DNA of 64,000 nt from positions 6,614,360 through 6,678,359 of the forward strand of contig OZ024897.1 in assembly GCA_964017195.1 (NCBI GenBank). The letters are read 5' to 3'. The position numbers were made by a program, and so were the translations under genes. Every line of letters begins with the position of its first letter. Position 1 is the stretch's first letter. The notes beneath the pieces are model-generated. The model made no database searches, was not told the DNA's origin, and saw only the letters and a program-made list of their open reading frames with translations. This document shows positions 50,101 to 57,352 of this stretch, piece by piece. The DNA comes from Siderastrea radians (taxonomy: Eukaryota > Cnidaria > Anthozoa > Scleractinia > Rhizangiidae).

Positions 50101-53100
50101 TGGCTTGCGGGGATTTGCCAGCTGTCCAAAGTGAAGGCCCATGAACAACCCCAGCACCAAATCTCCATTACATAATAGAGATCGTTGGTTAACATGGATG
50201 TTAGAAACAATGCGGTATAAAGCGTCATGTCAGACATGACCTATGGGGTGAAGTGTCACAGTCATGTCATACTTACTTTTCTGACTGATGGTGTTTCAGA
50301 ATAAACTCAAGCAAGATTTGCAAGAACCCAAGATCCAAGTTTTTACAATCTGAGATTTGGAGATAGTGGCTACTTCTAACAAGCCCAGATTCTGGGACTC
50401 TAGTTTTAAACGCCGAGATTTGCAACTAAAACTTTGCCAAGACACTTCATGTGTCACGTATCAACACGCCACACCAATAGCTGTAGAAATGCTTTCCGGC
50501 TGTCAGTCATTTGAAACAGACATACACTGGTTAAACTGAAGCACACCACACCTTTGCCAAACAACATGACTGCAACAGGTTTTAACTTTGTTTCTTTAGC
50601 CCTTTAAGCCCCAAGAGTGATAAGCATCTAATTCCTCCTTACATTATCACTAGTTAATCAAATATACAGGTCATGAGAATAAAGGAAATGATAACCAGAC
50701 ATAAAATGTCATGATGTTTAATCAAATTCTCCCAACTAGTAACATAAGAAATATATAGAGAACAGTGAGGAGAATATGCATGTGGGTACTGGGGCTTAAA
50801 GGGTTAGATAAACTTACCTCCTTGACTTTCAGAAGTTCTTCTAACTGGCTCTTCATTTTGCTGCATTCCTCTGTCAAAAGGCTGCACTTCATGTCAGATA
50901 CCTCTAGCTTTTCCTTCAAATTAGCCACTTCCTCTTCCACCTTGAAATAAAAATAAAACTATGTCAGTACAAAAGGAATATAACACTTGATAGCTTTTAT
51001 TTCAAAGGTCACACTTGTAGGATTTGTCCAAAGATGCAAAATCTAGGACCACCTTGTGTGGCATAATAAACAGCACCACAGGAAAGTAAAGCCCCGAATA
51101 GTGACAAGCATCAAACTTCTCCTTACAATATCACTACTTGATCAAACATGCAAGTCACGAGAATAAACGAAATGATCATCAAATATGTCTTGATTTTTGC
51201 ACAAATTTTTCCAACTAATACCATTAGGAAATATACGGAGAACAGTGAGGAGAAAATGCATACTGATATTGGGCCTTTTCATGAGTGAGAACATTATATC
51301 ACTTCATTTAGGTGTCAACGGTATTTAGCATAGAATGCCAACTGTGGACACCACTAAGATCGAATTGGAATTTGGAAATGTTGGTTTTTTTTAGGAGAGG
51401 GGAAAACTGGAGTCATCAGAGAAAAACCTCTCGGAGCAAGGAGGAGAACCAACAACAAACTCGACTGACATAATTATGACAGGGAGTTCAGGTATTGAAC
51501 ATTCAACGCTTTTATTCCTACGAAATGATGCAAAACTCCTTAATTTTACATCTTGACTAAGGTCAAACTACTATTAATACTAACAACAATTACCTCTTCT
51601 AATTCTGATATCTTCTTGCTCATCTCCGAATTCTTCTTTTGTAGCATTGTGCACTTGGCAGCAAACCTTTCTCTTTCAAGTTCCTGATAAAGAGATGCAG
51701 AACCAAGCATAAAAATTGAAGTTAAAAGGATTCAGCCCATTTACATTTATCTGTGGCTTTCACTCCCAAAGTCAGTTCTGGAGACATCAAGGTTATTCTA
51801 ACTTCTGAGTCTGTGGATGAAATCCTATGGTATGACCATTCAAATGAAACCTCTTCAGCAGTGCTTTCACGTGGTACTATTTATATTCAAGTATTTTGTA
51901 AAATGAAATTTGAGATTTGTTTTGAATTTTGATTTAGGCACTTTTGGGAGTGATTAAGCTATGTCATAACAGTTCACACATATATTCCTATAAATGGGTC
52001 ACCCAGAGTTGACAATAACTTCACACACAGGTTCAAATTATTTCAGGTGCTAACTACTGTCTGTTCGACTCATTCTTTCCTAATCTCCACTAAGGGGAGG
52101 TAGATAGATAGGGATAGATAGATGGATATTTTTTATAAAGTGTCATTGTTTATAGCAGTTGCCTACTAAGTAAGAACACTATTAAGATGGATTCCGCTCA
52201 ACGTTCGAGCAATAAGTGCAAAAAATATTTACCAAAAAACTACTCATAGCACGGTAACATTTTAAATGCTATTTGAAACATCTCACTCTAGTTCACTTGC
52301 CCAAGTGACCCTGCGATGAAATTCTCGAGCATTCTCAAGAAAATTAATTTCAAATCTCGTAATAGTATGCTAAAAACGGGCACCATTTTGTTTTGAACTG
52401 ACATGAAGCGTCTTTTTAATTGAAATATGGATAACTTCAAATCCAATTTTCTCTCGCGGGGTCAGCTTGGGAGCAAAAGTAACGATAAGTTCTTCTTATC
52501 TGTTCTCAAAATGTGACAGTGCTGCAAGTATTTTTTTGGTAACTTAATTTTTGCACTTACTGCTCGAACGTTGAGCAGAAATCGTCTTAATAGCTAAAAA
52601 ATCTAACTGTACAGCCATAAAACCACCAATAAAATAATATTAATTGAACTATTGGACCTTCAGTTTCTACAGATTCCACAGAAGCATGCAAAATAATATT
52701 CAGGCAAATAGAATTTAATTATCATGCAAGTTTATTGGTTTAGTGGCTGCTGATATCAAAGAAATTATAATATTCACATAGACACTGTTAGGGCTGTTCA
52801 GCTTTCTAACGAGTACAGTCCGCAGAAAAATAATTATTATAAGTTAAATTTCAATTTCAAAATTCCTAAGAAGTAGCTTCACTGTCAATTAAACCCTTCA
52901 CACCAAGAGGAAGACTTACTGTAAGTTTACCAATGTGGTTCTAACCTTTGAGTCTGTGGATGAAGTCCCAAAGTGTGACCATTCAAATGAAAGCTACTGA
53001 GCAGTACTTTCCTATGGTACTGTTTATTACGCTGTACAAGGTGTTTCTAACTTTTGATTCTGTGGATGAAATCCTAAAGTGTGACCATTCAAATGAAAGC

Positions 53101-53680
53101 TACTGAGCAGTACTTTCCTATGGTGCTTTTTATTATGCTGTACAAGTTGACTATAATGAAAGCTGTTAAGCAGTACTTTCCTGCGATACTGTTTACAACA
53201 CTGTAGAAGGTGGTCCTAACTTTCAAGTCAGTGAATGAAACAAACCCTTTTAAAGTGTGACCATTCAAATGAAAGCAACGAGCAGTCCTTTGCTGTGGTG
53301 CTGTTTACCATGCCGTACCAGGTAGTTCTAAATTTGGTGTCTCTGGAGGAAATCCTATAGTGTGTCCATTTAATAAATGAAAGCTGCCAAGCATTGGCCT
53401 CTTGAAGTTATATTTGTTCTCCATTTTTGTGAAAAAAAAATTTTCAATCTTTGGAGTAAAGAGGCAACCAGCAAACTCAAATCTACACAAAATATTAACA
53501 TGTTGTGGGTCAATAGCCAGCTTAAATCACCGACAGAACACCCCCTTGGATGTATCAAAGGAACGGAAAGCAAACTACATTATTATTTTACATTACCAGT
53601 TTGGAGCATCTTGTTTGCTTTTCCTCCAAGTCGTTCAGGAGTTTTTGGTTCTCTTTTTCCTTCTCCTTGAGATCACTTGC
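27497..53680 (-). CDS. RIMBP: RIM-binding protein (RIMBP), 5' incomplete
   Basis: Twenty-one exons on the minus strand with GT/AG borders and matching phases sum to 5,040 nt (1,679 codons plus TAG). From the first exon seen, the order is: coiled-coil exons (1-215), acidic linker, SH3-1 (about 455-530, YIARYSYDPVQHSPNDNPEM), acidic linker, FN3-1 (647-737), FN3-2 (738-836), FN3-3 (837-930), a long Glu-rich linker, SH3-2 (about 1403-1475, LALYDYDPATMSPNPDA), SH3-3 (about 1538-1610, VALFDYDPQTLSPNPDSE) and a lysine-rich tail (KKKKGIFSKGKQMFKKIAKG). This is exactly the RIM-BP arrangement. Known role: active-zone scaffold whose SH3 domains link RIM and voltage-gated calcium channels to vesicles. 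Introns are swollen by transposons. The start codon is not found, probably right of the window. Confidence 0.93.
27665..29693 (-). other. RIMBP last intron
   Basis: Contains a C-rich run (about 28415-28442) and a tandem array of the ~108-bp repeat (28563-28960). No missed exon was recognised. Confidence 0.6.
28563..28960 (+). repeat. Array of ~108-bp tandem repeat, plus orientation
   Basis: About four units, one truncated, carrying gagtctgtggatgaaatcc and gtgaccattcaaatgaaagc. Confidence 0.85.
29694..29798 (-). CDS. RIMBP: RIMBP exon (end of SH3-3)
   Basis: 105 nt, phase 0-0. GELRGIRGLVPSNFLEDLSD completes SH3-3. Acceptor ccttgcag, donor tat/gtaagc. Confidence 0.9.
30730..30801 (-). CDS. 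RIMBP: RIMBP exon (middle of SH3-3)
   Basis: 72 nt, phase 0-0. FRVGDVIYVYGDMDEDGFF, the RT-to-n-Src part of the SH3. Acceptor tctttcag, donor acg/gtgagt. Confidence 0.92.
31322..31678 (-). CDS. RIMBP: RIMBP exon (end of SH3-2, linker, start of SH3-3)
   Basis: 357 nt, phase 0-0. VYGDKDEDGFYWGELDGKAG closes SH3-2; VALFDYDPQTLSPNPDSE opens SH3-3. Donor gag/gtgaga. Confidence 0.92.
32070..32145 (+). repeat. (ATT)n microsatellite in a RIMBP intron
   Basis: About 25 uninterrupted tta/att units, with one g interruption near the right end. It lies in the intron between exons 31678 and 32737. The rest of that intron shows only a (GT)n-(G)n run at 32668-32700. Confidence 0.97.
32668..32700 (+). repeat. 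(GT)n(G)n simple repeat
   Basis: gtgtgtgtgtgtgtgtgtg followed by about 15 G, 37 nt into the intron from the donor at 32736. Confidence 0.95.
32737..33723 (-). CDS. RIMBP: RIMBP exon (acidic linker, start of SH3-2)
   Basis: 987 nt, phase 0-0, the largest exon; a disordered acidic linker with LLDDDHDQEE, then ALYDYDPATMSPNPDAEDEE. Donor aag/gtaagg. Confidence 0.92.
33724..34654 (-). other. RIMBP intron between the two large acidic exons
   Basis: Contains MITE copy C at its 5' (donor) end; 33730-34430 has nothing recognised. Confidence 0.6.
34436..34639. mobile_element. 204-bp TTAA MITE family, copy C
   Basis: Exact TTAA on both sides (34432-34435, 34640-34643); ends cgctttaagcccc and ggggattaaaggg. 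The right end lies 13 nt from a RIMBP splice donor. Confidence 0.85.
34655..35496 (-). CDS. RIMBP: RIMBP exon (FN3-3 and acidic linker)
   Basis: 842 nt, phase 1 to 0. FN3-3 (PPLDVEATMGYSNSLDVNWI) is followed by about 180 mostly charged residues ending EEEEKDEQEE. MITE copy C lies 12 nt beyond the donor. Confidence 0.9.
35497..36366 (-). other. RIMBP intron with a foldback element
   Basis: Holds the foldback 35824-36071. Otherwise only a C-rich polypyrimidine stretch (about 36310-36345) is noted. Confidence 0.6.
35824..36071. mobile_element. ~248-bp foldback MITE
   Basis: Outer ends aagccgcg...cgcggctt and an inner pair gtgtagccaccctc (about 35928) / gagggtggctacac (about 36024). Both arms carry gcgatttt motifs. 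No target duplication was resolved. Confidence 0.65.
36367..36663 (-). CDS. RIMBP: RIMBP exon (FN3-2)
   Basis: 297 nt, phase 1-1, one whole FN3 domain (AKIAWSPGNSSFSHEILVNG, then VHVRAKN). Donor gtg/gtaagt. Confidence 0.9.
36720..36933. mobile_element. 214-bp foldback with perfect 38-bp inverted arms
   Basis: gcaagaacgtcatgctagcc at 36720 and its complement ending at 36933 are perfect over 38 bp. The loop contains about three ~21-bp tandem units of the aagtgagtacaagtgaaggg type. A partial extra arm copy lies at 36697-36719. Confidence 0.85.
37031..37551. mobile_element. 521-bp MITE with ~46-bp inverted repeats
   Basis: Ends ggctaatttacacgctg and its complement cagcgtgtaaattggcc, extending inward through gatttgtcggcc motifs. 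Inside is an (AAT)n microsatellite at 37289-37345. Confidence 0.8.
37289..37345 (+). repeat. (AAT)n microsatellite
   Basis: About 19 units, one with c, within the element 37031-37551. Confidence 0.95.
37827..38212. mobile_element. ~390-bp TTAA MITE, ggacggtg family, copy 1
   Basis: Left flank TTAA (37823-37826); right flank tgaa, probably a mutated TTAA. The ends ggacggtg and caccgtcc are inverted. An inverted sister copy is at 46932-47327. Confidence 0.8.
38339..38420 (-). CDS. RIMBP: RIMBP exon (FN3-1, end)
   Basis: 82 nt, phase 0 to 1. YRISVRTITTKGEESSDRSA, the FN3 F-G strands. Donor ag/gtaagt. Confidence 0.87.
38421..39125 (-). other. RIMBP intron inside FN3-1
   Basis: Contains a G-run (38722-38739) and MITE copy D adjoining the donor; nothing else recognised. 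Confidence 0.6.
38921..39104. mobile_element. 204-bp TTAA MITE family, copy D (inverted, truncated)
   Basis: Opposite in orientation to copies A-C. The outer ~20 bp on the right are missing, so it stops about 20 nt from the RIMBP donor at 39124-39125. Confidence 0.75.
39126..39316 (-). CDS. RIMBP: RIMBP exon (FN3-1, first part)
   Basis: 191 nt, phase 1 to 0. FN3 strands VLVSWKPADLPADQVQSYGV and VYVNGDLRVTI. Confidence 0.88.
39395..39500 (+). repeat. ~108-bp tandem repeat unit
   Basis: One unit with gtttgtggatgaaatcctc, gaccattcag and gtgcagtttattctgctgta. Together with 39830-39930 it looks like one array split by the SINE. Confidence 0.7.
39550..39730 (-). mobile_element. tRNA-derived SINE
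   Basis: On the minus strand, a tRNA-like head with A box tagttcaattggttagagc and B box ggttcgagtcc is followed by tgaattttttcagg and a T-rich tail. The anticodon stem pairs poorly, so it is not a working tRNA gene. It is inserted between two pieces of the ~108-bp repeat. Confidence 0.8.
39830..39930 (+). repeat. ~108-bp tandem repeat, degenerate unit
   Basis: Retains gtgtgaccactcccaaatgaaag and flanking blocks, with more divergence than elsewhere. Confidence 0.6.
40082..40267 (-). CDS. RIMBP: RIMBP exon (acidic linker)
   Basis: 186 nt, phase 1-1, Glu/Asp-rich (DIEEEDEEEIESENELDEED). Strong donor tca/gtaagt. Confidence 0.82.
40268..41474 (-). other. RIMBP intron with a possible MITE
   Basis: 40295-40663 has imperfect inverted ends (aagggccgattgcataaac and its approximate complement ending aaccagcccctt), a likely old MITE. 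The rest is AT-rich and unrecognised. Confidence 0.5.
41475..41552 (-). CDS. RIMBP: RIMBP exon (linker)
   Basis: 78 nt, phase 1-1, EDAELALPEENGERHMKPVR. Donor ctg/gtattt is weak. Confidence 0.7.
41553..42252 (-). other. RIMBP intron, plain AT-rich
   Basis: No repeat or exon recognised. Confidence 0.5.
42253..42291 (-). CDS. RIMBP: RIMBP micro-exon
   Basis: 39 nt, phase 1-1, encoding EIVSSSDEEETD within the acidic linker. Acceptor ttttttcag, donor acg/gtaact. Confidence 0.7.
42356..42560 (+). repeat. Degenerate ggttaatt repeat
   Basis: At least six spaced copies of ggttaat or its variants, including a duplicated block around gttaatgggttaatttct and tttttgaatgagcat / tatttgaataagcat. Confidence 0.6.
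42650..43280 (+). repeat. Array of ~108-bp tandem repeat (five to six units)
   Basis: The longest array in the window. Units contain gtgaccattcaaatgaaagc, gtggtgctgtttattatgct and acaaggtggttctaactttt. Divergence rises towards the right. Confidence 0.9.
43390..43513 (-). CDS. RIMBP: RIMBP exon (end of SH3-1)
   Basis: 124 nt, phase 0 to 1. DGYFLGELMSGQRGLVPSNF completes SH3-1, followed by a Met/Asn-rich tail. Confidence 0.88.
43788..44062 (-). CDS. RIMBP: RIMBP exon (start of SH3-1)
   Basis: 275 nt, phase 1 to 0. Linker, then the first half of SH3-1 (ELAFQAGDYLYVFGEMDE). Donor gag/gtgaga. Confidence 0.88.
44063..44971 (-). other. RIMBP intron, nothing recognised
   Basis: AT-rich; no element ends or exon found. 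Confidence 0.5.
44972..45253 (-). CDS. RIMBP: RIMBP exon (acidic linker)
   Basis: 282 nt, phase 1-1, with EVEEEEEEKPKRPDLDLEDL and a Ser/Asp-rich end. Confidence 0.82.
45660..46105 (-). mobile_element. tRNA-derived SINE interrupted by a MITE
   Basis: On the minus strand a degenerate tRNA-like head (cttggttagtgcattggac, later gtagttcaaggccc as a B-box remnant) leads into a body. The body resumes beyond 45828 with caggtgtataaatgggtacc. The 5' and 3' limits are approximate. Confidence 0.65.
45828..45974. mobile_element. 147-bp palindromic MITE within the SINE
   Basis: The arms agttgttcaaaagttggata (45832) and their complement (ending 45970) are perfect over about 30 bp, and imperfect pairing continues inward (tatccactgga motifs). 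The flanking cctgg at 45823-45827 and 45975-45979 is a candidate 5-bp duplication. Confidence 0.8.
46316..46624 (-). CDS. RIMBP: RIMBP exon (linker)
   Basis: 309 nt, phase 1-1, Ser/Pro-rich linker ending DQLAASDSEDDIF. Symmetric phase makes it skippable in frame. Confidence 0.8.
46684..46760 (+). mobile_element. tRNA-like head of a degraded SINE
   Basis: taagctgagttggtaggatgcc resembles an A box and gggttgaaaactcagc a mutated B box. It sits in the intron between exons 46624 and 47581. No tail was identified. Confidence 0.4.
46932..47327. mobile_element. 396-bp TTAA MITE, ggacggtg family, copy 2
   Basis: TTAA on both sides (46928-46931, 47328-47331), with ends ggacggtgc and gcaccgtccc. The interior is the inverted counterpart of 37827-38212 (shared gcatttttcagagataa and gctaagatctgctttttcc). 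Confidence 0.85.
47581..47824 (-). CDS. RIMBP: RIMBP exon (coiled coil and linker)
   Basis: 244 nt, phase 0 to 1. Ends the heptad region (VTSLEDNVRSLEQKCTDAEQ), then a Ser/Thr-rich stretch. Confidence 0.82.
47825..49147 (-). other. RIMBP intron with an inverted-repeat element
   Basis: Contains the element 48269-48737; no other feature recognised. Confidence 0.6.
48269..48737. mobile_element. 469-bp element with ~29-bp inverted ends
   Basis: cagtcaaattgaagcttcaa at 48269 and its complement ending at 48737 are perfect over 29 bp, then C/G-rich (cccccc...gggggg). A 189-codon open frame (48841-48272, minus) runs through it and past its right end; no family was recognised. Confidence 0.75.
49148..49252 (-). 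CDS. RIMBP: RIMBP exon (coiled coil)
   Basis: 35 codons, phase 0-0, DLNNLEEQKKVIEKEHLTSL. Acceptor tgtgtag, donor aag/gtaatt. Confidence 0.78.
49696..50050. mobile_element. 355-bp MITE with tagggctgca ends, hAT-like
   Basis: tagggctgcaacgatacacc at the left is mirrored by tgtatcgatgcagccctA-type sequence ending at 50050. The interior is rich in tatcgata motifs. TAGGGCTG ends recall hAT families. No exact 8-bp flanking duplication was found. Confidence 0.75.
50600..50803. mobile_element. 204-bp TTAA MITE family, copy E
   Basis: Flanked by ttag on both sides (50596-50599, 50804-50807), a variant of TTAA. It begins about 12 nt beyond the donor of the exon at 50818. Confidence 0.8.
50818..50940 (-). 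CDS. RIMBP: RIMBP exon (coiled coil)
   Basis: 41 codons, phase 0-0, VEEEVANLKEKLEVSDMK. Strong donor gag/gtaagt at 50816-50817; MITE copy E begins about 12 nt into the intron. Confidence 0.8.
51000..51090 (-). repeat. ~108-bp repeat unit, minus orientation
   Basis: Complement of the unit: tagcttttatttcaaaggtc, caaagatgcaaaatct and gcataataaacagcaccac. Confidence 0.7.
51089..51280. mobile_element. 204-bp TTAA MITE family, copy F (partial)
   Basis: Internal sequence matches copies B and C (ccttacaatatcactacttgatc, ggagaacagtgaggagaaaatgc), but both tips are eroded. Confidence 0.7.
51594..51683 (-). CDS. RIMBP: RIMBP exon (coiled coil)
   Basis: 30 codons, phase 0-0, ELERERFAAKCTMLQKKN. Acceptor tttatcag, donor gag/gtaatt. 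Confidence 0.78.
51790..51890 (+). repeat. ~108-bp repeat unit
   Basis: One unit: aaggttattctaacttctgagtctgtgg, gaccattcaaatgaaacctc and gtggtactatttat. Confidence 0.75.
52186..52586. mobile_element. 401-bp TTAA element, cgctcaacgttcgagca family, copy 1
   Basis: Inverted ends of about 40 bp (gatggattccgctcaacgtt and its complement), flanked by TTAA at 52182-52185 and 52587-52590. No coding frame. The sister copy at 54395 has the same length and inverted orientation. Confidence 0.85.
52930..53400 (+). repeat. Array of ~108-bp tandem repeat (about four units)
   Basis: Units with gtgaccattcaaatgaaagctactgagc and ctatggtactgtttattacg. Very similar to the array at 42650. Confidence 0.9.
53597..53680 (-). 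CDS. RIMBP: RIMBP exon (coiled coil), first seen
   Basis: 28 codons, phase 0-0, KEKEKENQKLLNDLEEKQ heptads. Acceptor ttttgcag, donor ctg/gtaatg. Confidence 0.75.
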
Positions 53681-55586
53681 CTGCAAAATTGAATCCTTCA
53701 TTATTTGTGCTCTTTCACAACAGCAAGGCAAAACGTATGTTATTATGCATGTAAATACGGGACAGGTTCTCCTTGGGAATGAATATTTCATGAGCAAAAA
53801 TCCCACCAGCACACTAAACTAGTGAGTGTTTAAACTAAGTAAGAACCCTAAACAAGTATTTGCTGTCTATTAAATAACATCCTTGCCAGTAGAGATTGGA
53901 AAGACAAGATATGAGATAACAGACTCTAATTATAGGCAAAGAACAGACAAGTTTTGGAATAATTATTTCATGCTTTCAGTTTAAATACGTAAGTGCCAGC
54001 AAGTCTAAACATTAGCAGGGTTTTAGAATAATTATAATAATAATTATTATTATTATTAGTTTTATTATGCACCCCTTAAGAGGCAATACTAGTAACATAT
54101 GAAGAGATCTCCATAGTAACTTTAGAACAAAACCTTCCCGCTTAAAAATAAAATTAAACACTCCCTTATTTTTGTATGTTTATTTTCAGTTTAAATTCAA
54201 TTTATTGATTGTTCTGTTCTTCACTAGATATGGCTCTTTGAGGAGCCTGCCATCGCAGGAAGTTTCTGATAACATGCAACCCAGAACAATTACTTCTTTT
54301 GTGTTTTAATATGACATCAACACATCACAACTAGTCTGTTCACCATTGTTTTCACTTTTATGATCTAAGCAAGAAAAAATAATTAAGTAATTAAGACGAT
54401 TTCCGCTCAACGTTCGAGCAGTAAGTGCAAAAATTAAGTTACCAAAAAAATACTTGTAGCACTGTCACATTTTGAGAACAGATAAGAAGAACTTATCGTT
54501 ACTTTTGCTCCCAAGCTGACCCCGCGAGAGAAAATTGGATTTGAAGTTATCCATATTTCAATTAAAAAGACGCTTCATGTCAGTTCAAAACAAAATGGCA
54601 CCCGTTTTTAGCATACTATTACGAGATTTGAAGTTAATTTTCTTGAGAATGCTTGAGAATTTCATCGCGGGGTCACTTGGGCAAGTGAACTAGAGTGAGA
54701 TGTTTCAAATAGCATTTAAAATGTTACCGTGCTATGAGTAGTTTTTTGGTAAATATTTTTTGCTCTTATTGCTCGAATGTTGAGCGGAATCCGTCTTAAT
54801 ACTTCATAAGCACAACATACTCTAAACTTGACCAGTTTTTTCATGCCTTCAGATTTTGTGTAGTAACCACTGGTCTGCATTATTTTATTTTATGTTTGCT
54901 TGCAGGCCAAATTTGTAAGAATATTTACATAACAAATGGAAAGTACTCTTGCTGTCCAAAAGTCATTGCAGGCAAACACACAAGGACATTTGTCAAGGAA
55001 AATTTATTCACCCAAGAACAGGATCAAGTCATTTAACGAACTTAGAACATTTGGTCATGAATGTGCATGGGGCTTTTAGCCAATCAAATTACATTTTGGA
55101 ATTTTTCTTATACACAGCATCCCAGAGCTTTGGTTAAAAGAACAGTGTTGCAAAATACAGTCACGCCTGAGTCCCTGAACAACCAATCCTCACAAGTACC
55201 TACACTTCACACAGAATTTCTTTTCTTCGGTTAAAACAACGTATTTGATTAGACACCTCTTGAAACCAAACAATTCTTCTAGAGAACCACTTTTCCTGTT
55301 ATTTTGGTCGGTTGCATAAAAGAGGTTAAAGTTTGCACTTGCAAGATGCTAGTTGAAGAGGAATGAAGAGTAACTCCTAAGTCTAAATGGTTTATTACAA
55401 TATCACCTAGAATGCAGCTGTATTTTTTTGAAATCACAAATACCAAAAACATAATCAGAAGGATTGAGAAACAACACATACAGAAACAAGATCACTTACT
55501 AGAAAAAAAACAATACAAGTTCAGTAATAGTGACTTCCTCTGATTAAACAGGACATGAAGTACAGTGACAAATCATTCACCTATCA
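53681..55586. other. Upstream of the first RIMBP exon seen; probably intron
   Basis: Contains the 401-bp TTAA element copy 2. No further coiled-coil exon was recognised; the missing 5' exons probably lie beyond this. Confidence 0.5.
54395..54795. mobile_element. 401-bp TTAA element, copy 2 (inverted relative to copy 1)
   Basis: TTAA at 54391-54394 and 54796-54799. Near-identical to the complement of 52186-52586 over its whole length, indicating recent activity or copying. Confidence 0.85.
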
Positions 55587-56568
55587 TACAGTATTGTGCA
55601 AAAGTAATGCAAGCAAAACGCGCGAATTTCGTTCTTTGTTCTCGCGAACTTTCGAGTGAAAGTTCGCTCGAAAGTTCGAGCGTAAATTTGGGGCGTTTCG
55701 AGCGAAATTTCGCTTAAACAAAGCGTGATAATAAGGCGATATTTTGGGACGTCAACGAAATTTCGAGATCGTGAGCGTAATTTCGGTAGCCAGTTCAAAC
55801 AATTTCGCTGAGCCTTGAACGGCGACACCAGCGTTCGTGCAGTTTCCTTCGTGATCTATGCCATTGAACAATCTTGTCAAGATTGCCAAACAAATGAATT
55901 GACTTTTACTGTTTTGAAATCTGTGGCTGTGGCGGTAATATTGACTTATAATACTGCGAGAGAGTAAAAGAAAATTTAAAAAACCTGGGCAATTGCAAGA
56001 CCTCAAGTCTACAGCTGTACATGAATGCCAATTAAGTGAACGGTTTGAAAACGCCACTTCAGATACCGATGTTGATTCGACGCATAGAATACACTGTACA
56101 AAGAACTTACCTTTAAGAGCTCTTTAAGACTGCGAACTCAATTTGTTCTGAAAACGTTTTGTGCAGTTAAGTAGCTTACAAATGTAAGTAACTCATCACA
56201 AACGACTTATGCAAGGACGACGATTTAATCAGTCGTAAACACAAGACATGTTTAAGATGCAGAATCAAGTTTCGTTCGCGTTTCGGTGATTTACGCATTT
56301 TGCAAACCCACATCAGTGTTCTGATATAGTTTAAACTTGATAGAACGGAGATATCCAAGTTTTCTACAAATATAAACGTTTCCTTGCCCTTACATCGACA
56401 TTGAAAACGCGAACTCTTCTTTGACAGGCAAGACAAAACAAGACTTGCACTACAAGTTCATTGAAACCACATGCATGATGTCATAGCCGATTCTCTGATG
56501 GTCTTTGCACCTTTACCACTTTAATTTCCCAGCAAAACAGGAATACTCAAAGAAATAGCATAAAAATA

Positions 56569-57043
56569 TGAAGGGCCCGGTAGAAAAAGGGCGTAAGTGA
56601 CGATTTGAAGTTGAAAATCGAAATTGCTCCTATTTAGCTGAACATAATGGCACACAGGCTGGTTTTCACGTGAGGAACGCCGTTGCGCACTTATTTCTTG
56701 ACCTGAGATCTAAAATTTGAAGAATTAGCGTATTACTTTTGCTTAAAACTGACACAAAGAAAACAACAGGACCGCGGATTCTAGGTTGAATTCCTTTGTT
56801 TTAGTTCAGGCAGAGAACAAAAGAAATCTTTCACGCATCACTTGAGCGAGTTCAGTTCAACAACACTTTTCACGCAAAAGTAATACGCTAATTCTTCAAA
56901 TTTTAGATCTCAGGTCAAGAAATAAGTGCGCAACAGCGTTCCTCACATGAAAACCAGCCTGTGTGCCAATGTTAGCTAAATTGGAGCAATTTCGATTTTT
57001 ACCACAAATCGTCACTTACGCCCTTTTTCCACCGGGCCCTTCA
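56569..57043. mobile_element. 475-bp foldback with ~175-bp arms
   Basis: tgaagggcccggt (56569) is mirrored by accgggcccttca (ending 57043). Pairing continues through gggcgtaagtgacgattt and gacctgagatctaaaattt to about 56745/56880. No flanking duplication was resolved. Confidence 0.8.
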
Positions 57044-57052
57044 GTTGTCTGG

Positions 57053-57352
57053 CAAGTTTAATGTTGTTTGTGTTACATGATCGAGTTTTTATTGCTTCCG
57101 TTTTAGATGTCTGCGTTGTACTGGGACTAGTGTTTGAAAGTGAGGAGACTGGGTTCCATCGTCCTTCTTCCCTTTATCACCAAATAACTCACAGTTAAGA
57201 CTGACCTTGGGGTTAACATTCACATGTAATGGCAAGCTTAATTAGGGTTAAATTCGAGCTAGGGTTACGGTGTGTTAAGGGTTAAATTTGAGCTAGGGGT
57301 TACGGATTGCTTAGGGTTAAATTTTTCCTAGGGTTATGGTGTGCTTAGGGTT
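57053..57352. repeat. Duplicated segment, uninterrupted copy
   Basis: ~300 bp nearly identical to 59051-59199 plus 61040-61195. It holds the intact target cacagttaagactgacc (TTAA at 57195-57198) into which the giant palindrome inserted in the other copy. Confidence 0.85.

Larger units (their letters stand above)
49253..50817 (-). other. RIMBP intron
   Basis: Contains a small palindrome (about 49652-49684), the TAGGGCTG element (49696-50050) and MITE copy E (50600-50803). Confidence 0.65.
50941..51593 (-). other. RIMBP intron
   Basis: Left part is a ~108-bp repeat unit (51000-51090, minus) joined directly to partial MITE copy F (about 51089-51280). Confidence 0.6.
51684..53596 (-). other. 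RIMBP intron with ~108-bp repeats and a TTAA element
   Basis: Contains repeat pieces (51790-51890), the 401-bp TTAA element copy 1 (52186-52586) and the array 52930-53400. Confidence 0.65.

Noticed and set aside
56112..56148. Exon-like block with acceptor ttttcag and donor aaag/gtaagt on the minus strand
   Set aside because: Stops fall in two of three frames and it lies within the transposon composite, so a coding RIMBP exon is unlikely.
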